A stretch of DNA of 33,225 bases, taken from assembly GCA_913776615.1 (NCBI GenBank), contig CAJYPK010000007.1:1-33225 (forward strand), given 5' to 3'. Below are positions 25,357 to 32,989 of the stretch, in pieces. The DNA is from an uncultured Hymenobacter sp. (lineage in GTDB: Bacteria; Bacteroidota; Bacteroidia; Cytophagales; Hymenobacteraceae). Under the pieces are notes generated by a model. That model was given only the letters and a program-made list of their open reading frames with translations. It ran no database searches and was not told the DNA's origin. Position numbers and translations under genes: made by a program. Position 1 is the stretch's first letter. The number at the start of each line of letters is the position of its first letter.

Positions 25357-26730
25357 ATGGCTCTCGAACAGCAAGACGCCGCCGCCGCTGGCTATAAAAG
25401 CCGCGAGGCGGCCGCCCCCGCCCTCGAACAAAGCATCCACTCGCTGCTCAAAGTGGGTGGCTTCGACTTGCTCGAAACCACCATCGACGGCGCTTCCAAC
25501 CTGAATCCCGAAAAAAAAGCGCGCAAAAAAATATTTCTTTCGGAAAACAGTAAGAAGGAAGACCGCAAGCAGCTCAAAAAGCGCCTCGCCCTGTGGCACG
25601 CGCTGCTGAGCGAAAACGACACCGTAGCCGAGGCCGTCGAAAAAGGCACCCAGCGCGTGGAAGCCCAGCAGCAGCTCCTGACCGACAACCTCAAGCAGGC
25701 CGTCGAAACCACCCACGAGCTGGAGCAGGCTTACCGCTCGGTGGCGCTGTTCTATAAAAACACCGAGCAGGACGAGGTGAAGAACATCTCGGTGATGAAC
25801 GCCGATAAGGACCAGCTGCAAGACCTCGACAACACGACGTTTATCGATGCCGTGTCGGAGGAACTGGAGCAGAACTACGATCGCCTCGACCTGCGCGACA
25901 ACTACTCGCTGCTCGTGGTGCCCGGCTACTTGGGCTCCAATAAAGTGGTGGACAAGTGGGCCAAAATCGCCCACAAGAACAAGGTGATGATGGTTACCGA
26001 CTTCGAGCACTACGACACGCCCGAGGACGTTATCGAGTTGTTTGAGGAAGCCAACCTCACCGGCGGCGAGGCCCACAAGGCCAACGTGGTGATGGCCGCC
26101 AACTGGCTCGTGGGCCGGGGCAAAATCGAGGAAATCGGCGAAGAAGAAGATTTGTTCGTGCCGCCGTCGTCGGCGCTGGCGGGCCGCATCTACTCCACGC
26201 TGGCCTCGCAAGTCACGGCCGGCCGCAAGCACGGCACGCTCAACGAGGTGGACGGTGTGAAATTCCCGCTGCGCAAGAGCGAGATTTCCAACCTCGAAAA
26301 AATCGGCCTCGTGCCGATGGTCAACGAATACGGCCGGGTGATGGCCTTCTCGGCCAAGACGCTGTTCAATGGCGACAACATCGGCTTGCAGACCTACTCG
26401 GTGGTGCGCGTGTTCGACTACGTAACCAAGGTGCTGATTGACTTCCTCAACCGCCGCGCCTTCGAGAACTGGGACCACAACATGCGGATGGATATTCAGA
26501 ATCAGATTGTACGTTTCCTGGATGGTATCGCCGGCCCCGGCAAGCTGATCGAGAAATTTTCCATCAAAAAATTCGAGCGCGACCCCGACCAGAAGGACCG
26601 CATTATTCTCGACATTCACATGGTACCCTACTTCCCGGCCAAGACCTTCCTGGTGTCGCTGGATGGTACCAAAGGCGACGACCCGGACAACCCCGGCCGC
26701 GACTGGAACGCCGAATACGCCCAGCAGTAA
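25357..26730 (+). CDS. tssC: T6SS sheath large subunit TssC (VipB)
   Basis: A 457-residue TssC. Recognisable segments include NYSLLVVPGYLGSNKVVDKW, the hydrophobic VVMAANWLVGRGK region, a VPMVNEYGRVMAFSAKTLF block with the following NIGLQTYSVVRVFDYV, and a C-terminal LDIHMVPYFPAKTFLVSLDG strand that would lie in the sheath handshake region. The first 130 residues are helical and charged, probably the ClpV-exposed N-terminal domain. Length and block order fit the Bacteroidetes family. Codon usage and GC content match tssB, so both are core genes. After the stop there is a 147-bp gap before the main tssD. Confidence 0.95.
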   Translation: MALEQQDAAAAGYKSREAAAPALEQSIHSLLKVGGFDLLETTIDGASNLNPEKKARKKIFLSENSKKEDRKQLKKRLALWHALLSENDTVAEAVEKGTQRVEAQQQLLTDNLKQAVETTHELEQAYRSVALFYKNTEQDEVKNISVMNADKDQLQDLDNTTFIDAVSEELEQNYDRLDLRDNYSLLVVPGYLGSNKVVDKWAKIAHKNKVMMVTDFEHYDTPEDVIELFEEANLTGGEAHKANVVMAANWLVGRGKIEEIGEEEDLFVPPSSALAGRIYSTLASQVTAGRKHGTLNEVDGVKFPLRKSEISNLEKIGLVPMVNEYGRVMAFSAKTLFNGDNIGLQTYSVVRVFDYVTKVLIDFLNRRAFENWDHNMRMDIQNQIVRFLDGIAGPGKLIEKFSIKKFERDPDQKDRIILDIHMVPYFPAKTFLVSLDGTKGDDPDNPGRDWNAEYAQQ

Positions 26731-26877
26731 GTGGCGTACGGCCTGTAACTTACGGGCCGTACATTCACAATTTTTTGGGTTATAAAATTGTTTATCAGCA
26801 AGTTTATAGCTAACTTGCCTCATGAGCTAACGTATAGCTCAATAACCTTTTTCCTTTTTCACTCAACCACTTTCATC
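26731..26877 (+). promoter_or_regulatory. AT-rich leader and likely promoter of main tssD
   Basis: A 147-bp gap that is markedly AT-rich compared with the flanking genes. TAAAATTG at 26783-26790 is close to the Bacteroidetes -7 element TAnnTTTG, and a T-run ending in TTTG lies just before it, too near to be its -33 partner. The long leader suggests that tssD has its own strong promoter in addition to read-through from tssBC. An open frame continues through it but is not part of TssD. Confidence 0.4.
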
Positions 26878-27279
26878 ATGGCTTCTTTTAGTGCTGTATT
26901 TTCTGCCGCGGGTAGCGAAGAATGCGAGGTAGTAAGTTGCGAGTATGATTTCCACCAAACCACCGACGACAAGGGCCGTCCTTCGTCGGTAGTGCAGGGG
27001 GCATTCATTAAGGTTTCCATCGTATCGACCGACAGCGTAAAGCTCATCAGCTGGATGCTGGACCCATACAAGCGCGCCGAGGGCAAAATTGTATTTAAGC
27101 GCGGCGACCAAGACTCTAAAATGAAAGAACTGGTGTTCAAGGAAGCCTACTGCGTGGGCTATAAAGAAACCTTCGACGCCCGCCAGGCCCAGTCGCAAGC
27201 CTCCATGATTTTGAGCCTGGTGATCTCGGCCAACAAAATCGACGTGAACGGCGCAACGCTGGATAACAAGTGGGTGTAA
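26878..27279 (+). CDS. tssD: Main T6SS tube protein TssD (Hcp)
   Basis: A 133-residue TssD with all family marks: MASFSAVFSAAG start, the YDFHQTTDDKGRPSS block, a WMLDPYKRAEG helix region, EAYCVGYKETF from residue 89, and the NKWV C-terminus. The ATG at 26878 is chosen over an upstream ATG at 26788 because it gives the normal Hcp start. Its place after tssBC, AT-rich leader and strong terminator suggest that this is the abundant tube subunit, whereas the copies at 6558 and 7017 are specialised. Confidence 0.95.
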   Translation: MASFSAVFSAAGSEECEVVSCEYDFHQTTDDKGRPSSVVQGAFIKVSIVSTDSVKLISWMLDPYKRAEGKIVFKRGDQDSKMKELVFKEAYCVGYKETFDARQAQSQASMILSLVISANKIDVNGATLDNKWV

Positions 27280-27298
27280 CCCCTTAGCCCAAACATAT

Positions 27299-27335
27299 AA
27301 AAAAGCCTTCCGCAGCTTCTGCGGAAGGCTTTTTT
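27299..27335 (+). terminator. Intrinsic terminator after main tssD
   Basis: A perfect 16-bp stem (27299-27314 with 27320-27335) around a 5-base loop, GC-rich in the middle and with A-run and T-run at the ends. It starts 20 bases after the tssD stop. The A-run on the left also makes it usable for the opposite strand, where the minus-strand PAS gene ends at 27482. Confidence 0.92.
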
Positions 27336-27376
27336 ATGCTCAATTCAGGGGACTATCCAAAGAGCCTACTCGCATC

Positions 27377-27423
27377 CCTCATCTTACATCCGTCATGCTG
27401 AGCATGACGGATGTAAGATGAGG
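27377..27423. repeat. Perfect 47-bp palindrome with one-base centre
   Basis: Two perfect 23-base arms (27377-27399 and 27401-27423) meet at a single G at 27400. The core reads CGTCATGCTGAGCATGACG, which resembles the GTCATGCTGAGC-type dispersed repeats common in this group of bacteria. It lies between the tssD terminator and the end of the convergent PAS gene. It is probably a REP-type repeat or a collapsed relic of one, and may help end transcription of the PAS gene. Confidence 0.85.
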
Positions 27424-27481
27424 TAAGGTGATGGATGTATGCCCCAGGATGCGCTCATCCCTATTCGTTTCAAAAGGTGCC

Positions 27482-28408
27482 TTAAGCCGATTTGGGCGGG
27501 GTGCTGGCCGCGCCCGCACCATGGCCAGCGTGGGCCAGTTGGGCGCGTAGCTGCTGCACTTCGTGCTCCAGCGTCAGGTTGCGAAACGTTACTTTCACTT
27601 CCAGGTCTTCGTAGGCCTGCGTCAGACGTTCCTGGAGCTCGCGCATCTGGGTAACGTCGGTGCAGGTGCCGAACCAGCGCAACACTTGGCCTTGCTCGCC
27701 GCGCAACGGCACGGCACTCGCCAGAAACCAGCGGTAGAGGCCGTCGTGCCCGCGCAACGGGAAGGTTTCTTCCCACACTTCGCCGGCGGCGAAGGCATGG
27801 TGCAGCCGCTCGGTTACGCCGTGGGCGTAGTCGGGATGCTGGGCCCGCTCCCAGGCGGCCGGCAGCGCCGTGCCGGGGGTGGTACCAGTGTAATCGTACC
27901 AGCGCCGGTTGTACCAGCTGATAGTACCATCGGCTTCCGCAATCCAAGCCAGCTGGGCAATGCTATCGGCCATCGTAATGAGATCGGCCTCGCGCTGGCG
28001 CAGAGCTTCCTGATTGGCTTTCTGCTCGGTAATATCGGTAATGGTGCCGATAAAGCGCAGCGCCTGCGTACGATTGGCATCGAAGAAAGCACGGCCGGTG
28101 GCGTGGGCCCAGCGGGGCGACTGGCCGGGCACGTTCCACTGGATACGGTAGTCGATGGCGTACCCCCCAGACCCGGCGGGGTCGAATGCCTGCTCCACCG
28201 CCGCTTGGGTATGGGCGCGGTCGTCGGGGTGCACGCACTCCAGAAAAAAGTCGTAGGTTACTTCGGCCGTAGGGGGCAGGCCAAAAATCTCCTTGCAGCG
28301 GGTCGACCAGATCAGTTCGCCGGTGCGGACGTCCAGATCCCAGGTCCCGACGCCGGCCGCGTCCACGGCCGTTTGCAAACGCTCAATCGAGGTAGTAGAC
28401 TCAGCCAT
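27482..28408 (-). CDS. PAS-PAS coiled-coil protein without an output domain
   Basis: A 308-residue protein with two PAS domains of the PAS_3 kind: about 10-130 (GVGTWDLDVRTGELIWS, ending in GTITDITEQKA) and about 135-260 (SWYNRRWYDYTG, ending in FGTCTDVTQMREL). They are followed by a coiled coil at about 262-295 (VKVTFRNLTLEHEVQQLRAQL) and a short disordered tail. No kinase, cyclase, receiver or DNA-binding domain follows, and the stop is not close to any continuing frame that would indicate a recent truncation. The ATG at 28408 is preferred over a TTG at 28417. It may pass a signal by binding a partner through the coiled coil. It follows the lipocalin-like gene by 21 bp. Confidence 0.82.
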   Translation of the reverse strand: MAESTTSIERLQTAVDAAGVGTWDLDVRTGELIWSTRCKEIFGLPPTAEVTYDFFLECVHPDDRAHTQAAVEQAFDPAGSGGYAIDYRIQWNVPGQSPRWAHATGRAFFDANRTQALRFIGTITDITEQKANQEALRQREADLITMADSIAQLAWIAEADGTISWYNRRWYDYTGTTPGTALPAAWERAQHPDYAHGVTERLHHAFAAGEVWEETFPLRGHDGLYRWFLASAVPLRGEQGQVLRWFGTCTDVTQMRELQERLTQAYEDLEVKVTFRNLTLEHEVQQLRAQLAHAGHGAGAASTPPKSA

Positions 28409-28429
28409 AAAAGGCAAGGATAGCGAGGT

Positions 28430-28789
28430 TTAGGGCTGAACCAGGAATAGTTCGAGACCCGATTGAAAATACAGCACCAGGGCGCGGTAGTGGCCATCGG
28501 CCGAGTGGCGCAGGCGCGTCACCAGCGCGCGCACGCTCTCGTGGGCCAGCTGCAAAAGTAAGTAGGGCCGGCTAAGCAGTGCGTCGCGCTCGATGGACCA
28601 CTGTCCGGCCGTTTGCGCCGTGGAGGTATCCAGCCGCAGGTAGCCATCTTGCAGGTGCAGGTGCGTGGCCTGGGCCAGGGCCGTGTCAGGGTCGGCGCGG
28701 TTGAGCGTGCGGTCTACTACGCGCCAGCTACCACTGAGGTAAGGGTCGGGCACGTGTTGCAGGTTGGCATCGAGCAAGGCTTCAGCCAT
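28430..28789 (-). CDS. Small lipocalin-like protein
   Basis: A 119-residue protein with the pattern YLSGSWRVVDRTLNRAD near the start, then LHLQDGYLRLDTSTAQTAGQWSI and LVLYFQSGLELFL, a G-x-W start and strand spacing like the small lipocalin-like proteins of Bacteroidetes. Unlike most of these it has no signal peptide or lipobox, so it would be cytosolic. The 21-bp gap to the PAS-only gene suggests one operon; the two may work together, for example as ligand carrier and sensor, but this is a guess. Confidence 0.55.
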   Translation of the reverse strand: MAEALLDANLQHVPDPYLSGSWRVVDRTLNRADPDTALAQATHLHLQDGYLRLDTSTAQTAGQWSIERDALLSRPYLLLQLAHESVRALVTRLRHSADGHYRALVLYFQSGLELFLVQP

Positions 28790-28916
28790 GAGGGAGCGGG
28801 ATGAAAATAATTGCCAGGGAGGGTAAGCGGCGCTGGGCTACGCTTAGCAAAGGCCTTACGCACGGGCGGGCACTTTGTTAGGGCCGGCGCGTGGGTTGGC
28901 GGGGCGCTACCCGGCG

Positions 28917-29357
28917 CTAAGCTACTTGCAGCTCTTCCTCCCGGTAGCAATCCCAGTAACCATCGGCCAGCCGGTACACGGGTACCCGGTACACGAGGCC
29001 GGTGGCCGGGTGACGCTCTTTCAGATGCCCTCGCCACACTACCGGATGCGCCTGGGCCTGCGTGCGCGGCAGTACGGCGCGGCCCAGTTCGAAGGCAAAA
29101 CCAGCGGCCGAGGCGACCATCACGGCCATAATTTCCGGCGTTGCTTCGGGCTCCGCGGCGGGCTCGTCGTAGTCGGGATCGGCAGTGGGTTCGTAATCGG
29201 CCTGCACGGTATCGTCGTAATCGGGGTCGGCGGCCATTTCGTAGTCGGGATCCACTACTTCTTCCAGGCGGGCCAGCTCGGTAAGCCCGGGCTCGGCGTC
29301 GATTACTTCGTAGTCAATATCACTAGCTGCGTCGAGGCTATGGTCGTGTTTAATCAT
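28917..29357 (-). CDS. Acidic protein with DPDY repeats
   Basis: A 146-residue protein that I do not recognise. Residues 1-70 are very acidic and hold repeated D-Y-E/D units: DIDYE at 13-17, DPDYE at 36-40, DPDYD at 44-48, QADYE at 52-56 and DPDYD at 60-64. The C-terminal 45 residues form a compact basic-aromatic domain (VVWRGHLKERHPATGLVYRV, then GYWDCYREEEL). The start at 29357 (MIKHDHS) is preferred to an upstream start at 29411 because the added residues look non-coding. No signal peptide or membrane helix is clear. The acidic repeat region is probably disordered and may bind cations or basic partners. Neighbouring genes give no firm clue. Confidence 0.6.
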   Translation of the reverse strand: MIKHDHSLDAASDIDYEVIDAEPGLTELARLEEVVDPDYEMAADPDYDDTVQADYEPTADPDYDEPAAEPEATPEIMAVMVASAAGFAFELGRAVLPRTQAQAHPVVWRGHLKERHPATGLVYRVPVYRLADGYWDCYREEELQVA

Positions 29358-29468
29358 AATAGCACCAGTAGAATCCTCTACTAAGCTAGCTAGTACCAGG
29401 CAAACTGGCAAAATTGTAGGGCCTTACGGCTGGCCTTCGGAGCAGCCGGCCCGACCGGCAGCGCGGCC

Positions 29469-29675
29469 CTACTTATCGGTGGGGCGAGCGACGAGCTTGC
29501 CATCCGGGCGCACCCACAGGCGGTAGGCCGCCCGCCGCCCGCGCCGCCCAAACAGCACGAGGTACAGCACGCCCAGCATCGGCCCGAACGACACGGAGAG
29601 CACTAGCCGCAAATGCCAGTAGTGGCTCTGGCTGAGACCACAATGCAGGGCGAAGGTTTTGAGCAGGTGGTCCAT
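29469..29675 (-). CDS. Small one-helix membrane protein, hypothetical
   Basis: A 68-residue protein starting at MDHLLKTF. One membrane helix lies at about residues 22-44 (LVLSVSFGPMLGVLYLVLFG), followed by a strongly basic segment (RRGRRAAYRLW) and a soluble tail. The upstream 25 residues of the open frame look non-coding. It fits a small inner-membrane protein with a cytosolic basic tail. I do not recognise a family and the gene is short, so it is moderately uncertain. Confidence 0.45.
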   Translation of the reverse strand: MDHLLKTFALHCGLSQSHYWHLRLVLSVSFGPMLGVLYLVLFGRRGRRAAYRLWVRPDGKLVARPTDK

Positions 29676-30035
29676 ACAGTCACTACACGCAAGTGGCGGG
29701 TTTCGTGCCCGGGCGGCGCGGCGGTGAGCGCAGATAATCACCACGTTCACCGCGCACTCATTCTGCGGCCGTGTAGCGCCCCGGGTTTTGCTACGTGGCC
29801 CGTCCGCCTACTGCCAGTTGGTGCTGAGTGCGGCCCGGCGCGGCAGCAGCCGGCCGGGCCAGCCGAGCGCGCTCAGTGCAGCAACATGTGCAGAATCCTC
29901 GCTGTTCGCCATCGCCCTCGGCAAAGTAGAGCTGGTGGCCGTGGGCATAGAGGAGGCTGTCGGCTACGGTTAGGCAGTGAGCTTGAGCGAGCGAGGGAAG
30001 CCGCCTGCGCATGTGCCGGGTAAGCCCAACGACAC
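29676..30035. other. Gap of 360 bp without a confident gene
   Basis: The only sizeable reading frame is a 73-codon minus-strand one (29791-30012) with a cysteine cluster (FCTCCC) and a low-complexity alanine/proline tail; it has no recognisable family and I do not call it. No terminator or promoter is clear. It may be a decayed gene or the leader of the small membrane protein gene. Confidence 0.3.
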
Positions 30036-30392
30036 TTACTCCATGACGCGCTCAATATCCATCTGCTTGATCAGGCCATTTTCAATGGTATACAGGTGGC
30101 GCACCGGCCCATCAACTATTACCTGCCCTTGCTTATCCTTAACCAATTGCTGGACTGCTACTTCGAGCCGGCCATCGGCGCGTGAGGCAAAGCCCGTTGG
30201 CTCAACGTGCGGGTCTAGCTCCTGCCATTGCCGCAGCCAGTAGTCGCGCACCTGCTCGTGCCCCGTAGCATAGTCGCCTTCCCAGGCCCGCGCCCAGCGG
30301 ACCTGCGGATCGAACGCCGCCAGAATAGTGGGGATGTCACGCGCATTAAAGGCAGCGTATATTTTCTGAATCAGGGCGTGCTGGGAATTCAT
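30036..30392 (-). CDS. NTF2-like (SnoaL-type) protein
   Basis: A 118-residue protein with the NTF2-like fold pattern: an N-terminal helix with IQKIYAAFNARDIPTILAAF, then FDPQVRWARAWEGDYATG, a helix with VRDYWLRQWQELDPHVEPTG, and a final strand pair with VRHLYTIENGLIKQMDIER. This cone-shaped fold is used by many small enzymes and binding proteins; the substrate cannot be read from the sequence. No signal peptide. It lies alone between larger gaps and is probably an ordinary chromosomal gene. Confidence 0.85.
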   Translation of the reverse strand: MNSQHALIQKIYAAFNARDIPTILAAFDPQVRWARAWEGDYATGHEQVRDYWLRQWQELDPHVEPTGFASRADGRLEVAVQQLVKDKQGQVIVDGPVRHLYTIENGLIKQMDIERVME

Positions 30393-30481
30393 CAGGGCTG
30401 GGTATAAGAGGGAAAGAGGCCCGCGAAGCTACGGGCAGGCGGGCTCGGGGCGGACTTGCGCGAGAAGCCTGCGGCAGGCCG

Positions 30482-30814
30482 CTACTGGCCTTTGGTGAAG
30501 ATGAGCGTTGTGTAGACGGTGCCGAGATCCCCCGTATTGGCCACCCCCGGAATGGTTGCCTGCACCCGGTACCCGGCTTGGTAAAGCTTACTCAAGGCAT
30601 CCAGATAGCCCTTGGAGGCTCGCCCCCACTTTTTACCAATGCGGCCGTCCCAGTCAAACTCTATTTCTTCCGGCTCCTGGCCTGCTCGCTCCACCGTCAG
30701 GTGCGTATGGCCGCTGCGCTCTGCTACCCGCACTACGATGATACCGGGCTCCCCCGTCTGCGCCATCACCGGCCCGCCGGTCAGCAGGCCAGCTACTAAG
30801 AAGAAACTTTTCAT
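30482..30814 (-). CDS. Small exported protein, unknown function
   Basis: A 110-residue protein with a clear signal peptide (MKSFFLVAGLLTGGPVMAQ, cleavage after MA), so it is periplasmic or secreted. The mature part is about 92 residues with a VRVAERSGHTHLTVERAG strand pair and a C-terminal YQAGYRVQATIPG...TTLIFTKG region. I do not recognise the family. An alternative start at 30832 would add six residues. The gene ends 89 bp before the NTF2-like gene on the same strand. Confidence 0.65.
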   Translation of the reverse strand: MKSFFLVAGLLTGGPVMAQTGEPGIIVVRVAERSGHTHLTVERAGQEPEEIEFDWDGRIGKKWGRASKGYLDALSKLYQAGYRVQATIPGVANTGDLGTVYTTLIFTKGQ

Positions 30815-31016
30815 GCCGGCCAAGATACTCATTCTGTGCGCTCCCCGGGTCTGCCTACCGTCCTTGCCCCGGTGCCAGCGGGCTCGCTTCCCACTCCCCA
30901 CTCAACATACTTGATACTGACGCAACCGGCAGTAGTAGGCGATACGAGGCCACTCGTGACGTTGCTGACTCCGACGCCCTCCCAGCCGCTCAGTTCTGCA
31001 AGAGCCGTATAAAAGC

Positions 31017-31045
31017 TGGCTTTGGAAGCGTTGCTTCCAAAGCCA
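31017..31045 (-). terminator. Terminator after the FG-GAP protein gene
   Basis: A perfect 13-bp stem (31017-31029 with 31033-31045) around a 3-base loop. Read on the minus strand it starts 9 bases after the stop at 31055 and is followed by a short T-run (GCTTTTATA), as expected for an intrinsic terminator of the secreted FG-GAP protein. Confidence 0.82.
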
Positions 31046-31054
31046 CGGGCTGCC

Positions 31055-32989
31055 CTATTTTACTACTTCCAGCCACCCGCGCTGCGAGACGCCGGTGGCT
31101 AGTTGCTGCACCCGGTAGTAGTAGAGCCCCGCCGCCGCAGTCGGCCCCCACTCGTTTTGATACCTCTCGGTACGATATACCTCCCGGCCCCAGCGATTAT
31201 ACAGCACCAGCGCCCAGGGGCCAGGGGCTAAGCCCGTCAGCGAAAAGGTCTCGTTGAGGCCATCGCCGTTGGGCGTAATAATATTGGGGAGCGTCGCCAC
31301 GACCGGCGCACAATCGCCTTCGCTTACCACGTATTCGGCGCTGGCCGTCTGGCATCCCGCAAACGTGGCCGTCACTGCGTAGCGTCCGGCGTGGTGGATA
31401 GTGATGCGGGGACTGGTTTCGCCCGTACTCCAGCGGTAGGCCTGCGCCGCTGACGAGCTCGTTACGGCCAACTCGCCGCGGTCGCCCGGGCAGAACACAG
31501 CCGGCCCCGTAAGTTCCAACGTACCGACTTTGCTCGTGGCTGTTCCGCTGTTGAGGTCAATCCGCACGATCGGGGGCAGACTCGTCAACAGGTCCAGATC
31601 CCCATCCCCATCCACGTCCCCCAACACCAAATCAGTCGCTTGGCGATGGCTTGCTGTCAGGTACCCCGCACTCGTTGCCTTCGAAAAATTCCCCTGGCCA
31701 TTGTTGAGAAATAAACCCACGTTGTCATAGATATTGGCGGTAAATAAGTCCAGGTCCCCGTCCCCATCCACGTCGCCTAAGGCGGCGTTGTAGGGACCAA
31801 CGCCAACGGCCACTATCTGGCGGGCGCTAAAATCACCCCGGCCGCTGTTCAAATAGACCCAGGCCGAGCTCGTGCCGCCACTGGTCACGAGCAGATCCAG
31901 GTCGCCATCCCCATCTACGTCGCCGGCCACCAGGGCTTGGGGCTGCGAGGTGGCGGGTATCTCTACCGTGCCGCTGAAGTTACCCGCCCCGTCGTTGAGC
32001 CGCACGCTGATTGTCTGCGCCGTGAAATTGGTAGCTAGCGCATCCAGATCGCCATCGCCATCCACATCGCCGAGCACGGCATCGCTGTTGCTGCTCGGCG
32101 TACGCACTGCCGAGCCCGGGCGGAACGCGCCCATTCCATCGTTGAGCCGCACGTTGAGCCAGCCCGAAAGGGTCGCCACGAGTAGGTCCAGGTCGCCGTC
32201 GCCGTCCAAGTCGCCAAGCACCACGCGGGTAGGGTACCTGTCCACCGCGATCTCACTGCCACCGCTAAAACTGCCCGCCCCGTCGTTGAGCCGCACGCTG
32301 ACGCTGTTACTGCCCTGATTAGCCGTGAGGAGATCCAGGTCGCCATCGCCGTCCACATCGCCGAGCACGACCCGCTTGGGCGCGGCACCGACGCTCACGC
32401 CCAAGCTTTGATTACCGATAAAGTGGCCCTTCCCATCGTTGAAGCACACGCTGACCGTATTGGAGACGGCACTAAACTGGGCCGCGAGCAGGTCCAGGTC
32501 CCCGTCCCCGTCTATATCTCCCAGCGCCATACCCTCCGAATACATCCCCGTGTCGGCATAGGGACCGGCTTGAAAGTTTCCCGTCCCCGTGCAGCTCACC
32601 GCGGCGGTGAACTGGCCGACCCGGGCCCGAGCCAGGCGCGCGCTCTGACTTGCGGCGGCGGTAGTAATGGTATAATTGACGGTTTCCCCCGGCTGAAAGC
32701 CGTAGGCACTGGGGGTAAAATAGAGGGCTGAATCGCGCACGCTCGCAGCCGTCAGCTGCGTGCGCCGGCCCCCGCGCTGGCTACTGAACACCTGCAAGGC
32801 GGCCGACGAGGCGCTGGTTAAGGGCTGGGTAAAGGAGGCCCGGATCGACTCCGTGCGCACTGCGGCCCGCGCATTGCCCATCGGCGTGACAGCCGTAAGG
32901 ATGGGGGCCTGGGCCACCGCCAAGAATGGGCAAGCCAGCAGGGCACTCGCCACGGCAAGTTGCCTCCAATTTAAATAAAAAAGCATCAT
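31055..32989 (-). CDS. Secreted seven-repeat FG-GAP protein with C-terminal gliding-type sorting domain
   Basis: A 644-residue secreted protein. A signal peptide (about 1-27, ending in FLAVAQA) is followed by a Big_5/SbsA-like Ig domain (about 28-132, with IRASFTQPLTS and LYFTPSAYGFQPGETVNYTI). Seven FG-GAP/VCBS repeats follow, each with GD-x-DGDGDLD, a calcium-binding loop, spaced by about 50 residues; seven is the number for a closed beta-propeller. Next comes an Ig/PKD-like stretch (YRWSTGETSPRITIHHAGRY) and then a C-terminal domain with LPNIITPNGDGLNETF and LVLYNRWGREVYR, the CHU_C/gliding-motility type (TIGR04131 as I know it), which directs type IX secretion. It is an adhesin-like or matrix protein; the ligand is unknown. 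Two start codons in a row (32989, 32986) are equally likely. Confidence 0.92.
   Translation of the reverse strand: MMLFYLNWRQLAVASALLACPFLAVAQAPILTAVTPMGNARAAVRTESIRASFTQPLTSASSAALQVFSSQRGGRRTQLTAASVRDSALYFTPSAYGFQPGETVNYTITTAAASQSARLARARVGQFTAAVSCTGTGNFQAGPYADTGMYSEGMALGDIDGDGDLDLLAAQFSAVSNTVSVCFNDGKGHFIGNQSLGVSVGAAPKRVVLGDVDGDGDLDLLTANQGSNSVSVRLNDGAGSFSGGSEIAVDRYPTRVVLGDLDGDGDLDLLVATLSGWLNVRLNDGMGAFRPGSAVRTPSSNSDAVLGDVDGDGDLDALATNFTAQTISVRLNDGAGNFSGTVEIPATSQPQALVAGDVDGDGDLDLLVTSGGTSSAWVYLNSGRGDFSARQIVAVGVGPYNAALGDVDGDGDLDLFTANIYDNVGLFLNNGQGNFSKATSAGYLTASHRQATDLVLGDVDGDGDLDLLTSLPPIVRIDLNSGTATSKVGTLELTGPAVFCPGDRGELAVTSSSAAQAYRWSTGETSPRITIHHAGRYAVTATFAGCQTASAEYVVSEGDCAPVVATLPNIITPNGDGLNETFSLTGLAPGPWALVLYNRWGREVYRTERYQNEWGPTAAAGLYYYRVQQLATGVSQRGWLEVVK
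31594..32520. repeat. Seven degenerate DNA copies of the calcium-loop unit
   Basis: The seven GD-x-DGDGDLD units inside the FG-GAP gene give near-identical DNA blocks of about 26 bases starting near 31594, 31749, 31898, 32043, 32187, 32335 and 32492, spaced by about 145-157 bases. They are coding repeats and could recombine to change the propeller's blade number. Confidence 0.85.

Noticed and set aside
25105..26823. 572-codon minus-strand frame opposite tssC
   Set aside because: It is antisense to the clear TssB/TssC genes, rich in His/Val/Gly runs caused by codon bias, and has no family features.
4197..27279. Phage tail, tailocin or extracellular contractile injection particle
   Set aside because: Separate TssB and TssC, a Bacteroidetes TssD, a TssF of T6SS type and ClpV point to a T6SS; no phage tape-measure, tail-fibre or lysis genes are seen.
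29791..30012. 73-codon minus-strand frame with a cysteine cluster
   Set aside because: No recognisable family and a low-complexity tail; too little support, though a decayed small gene cannot be excluded.
31594..32520. Regularly spaced repeats that might be taken for a CRISPR array
   Set aside because: Spacing is about 150 bases, copies are degenerate and all are in frame within the FG-GAP protein.
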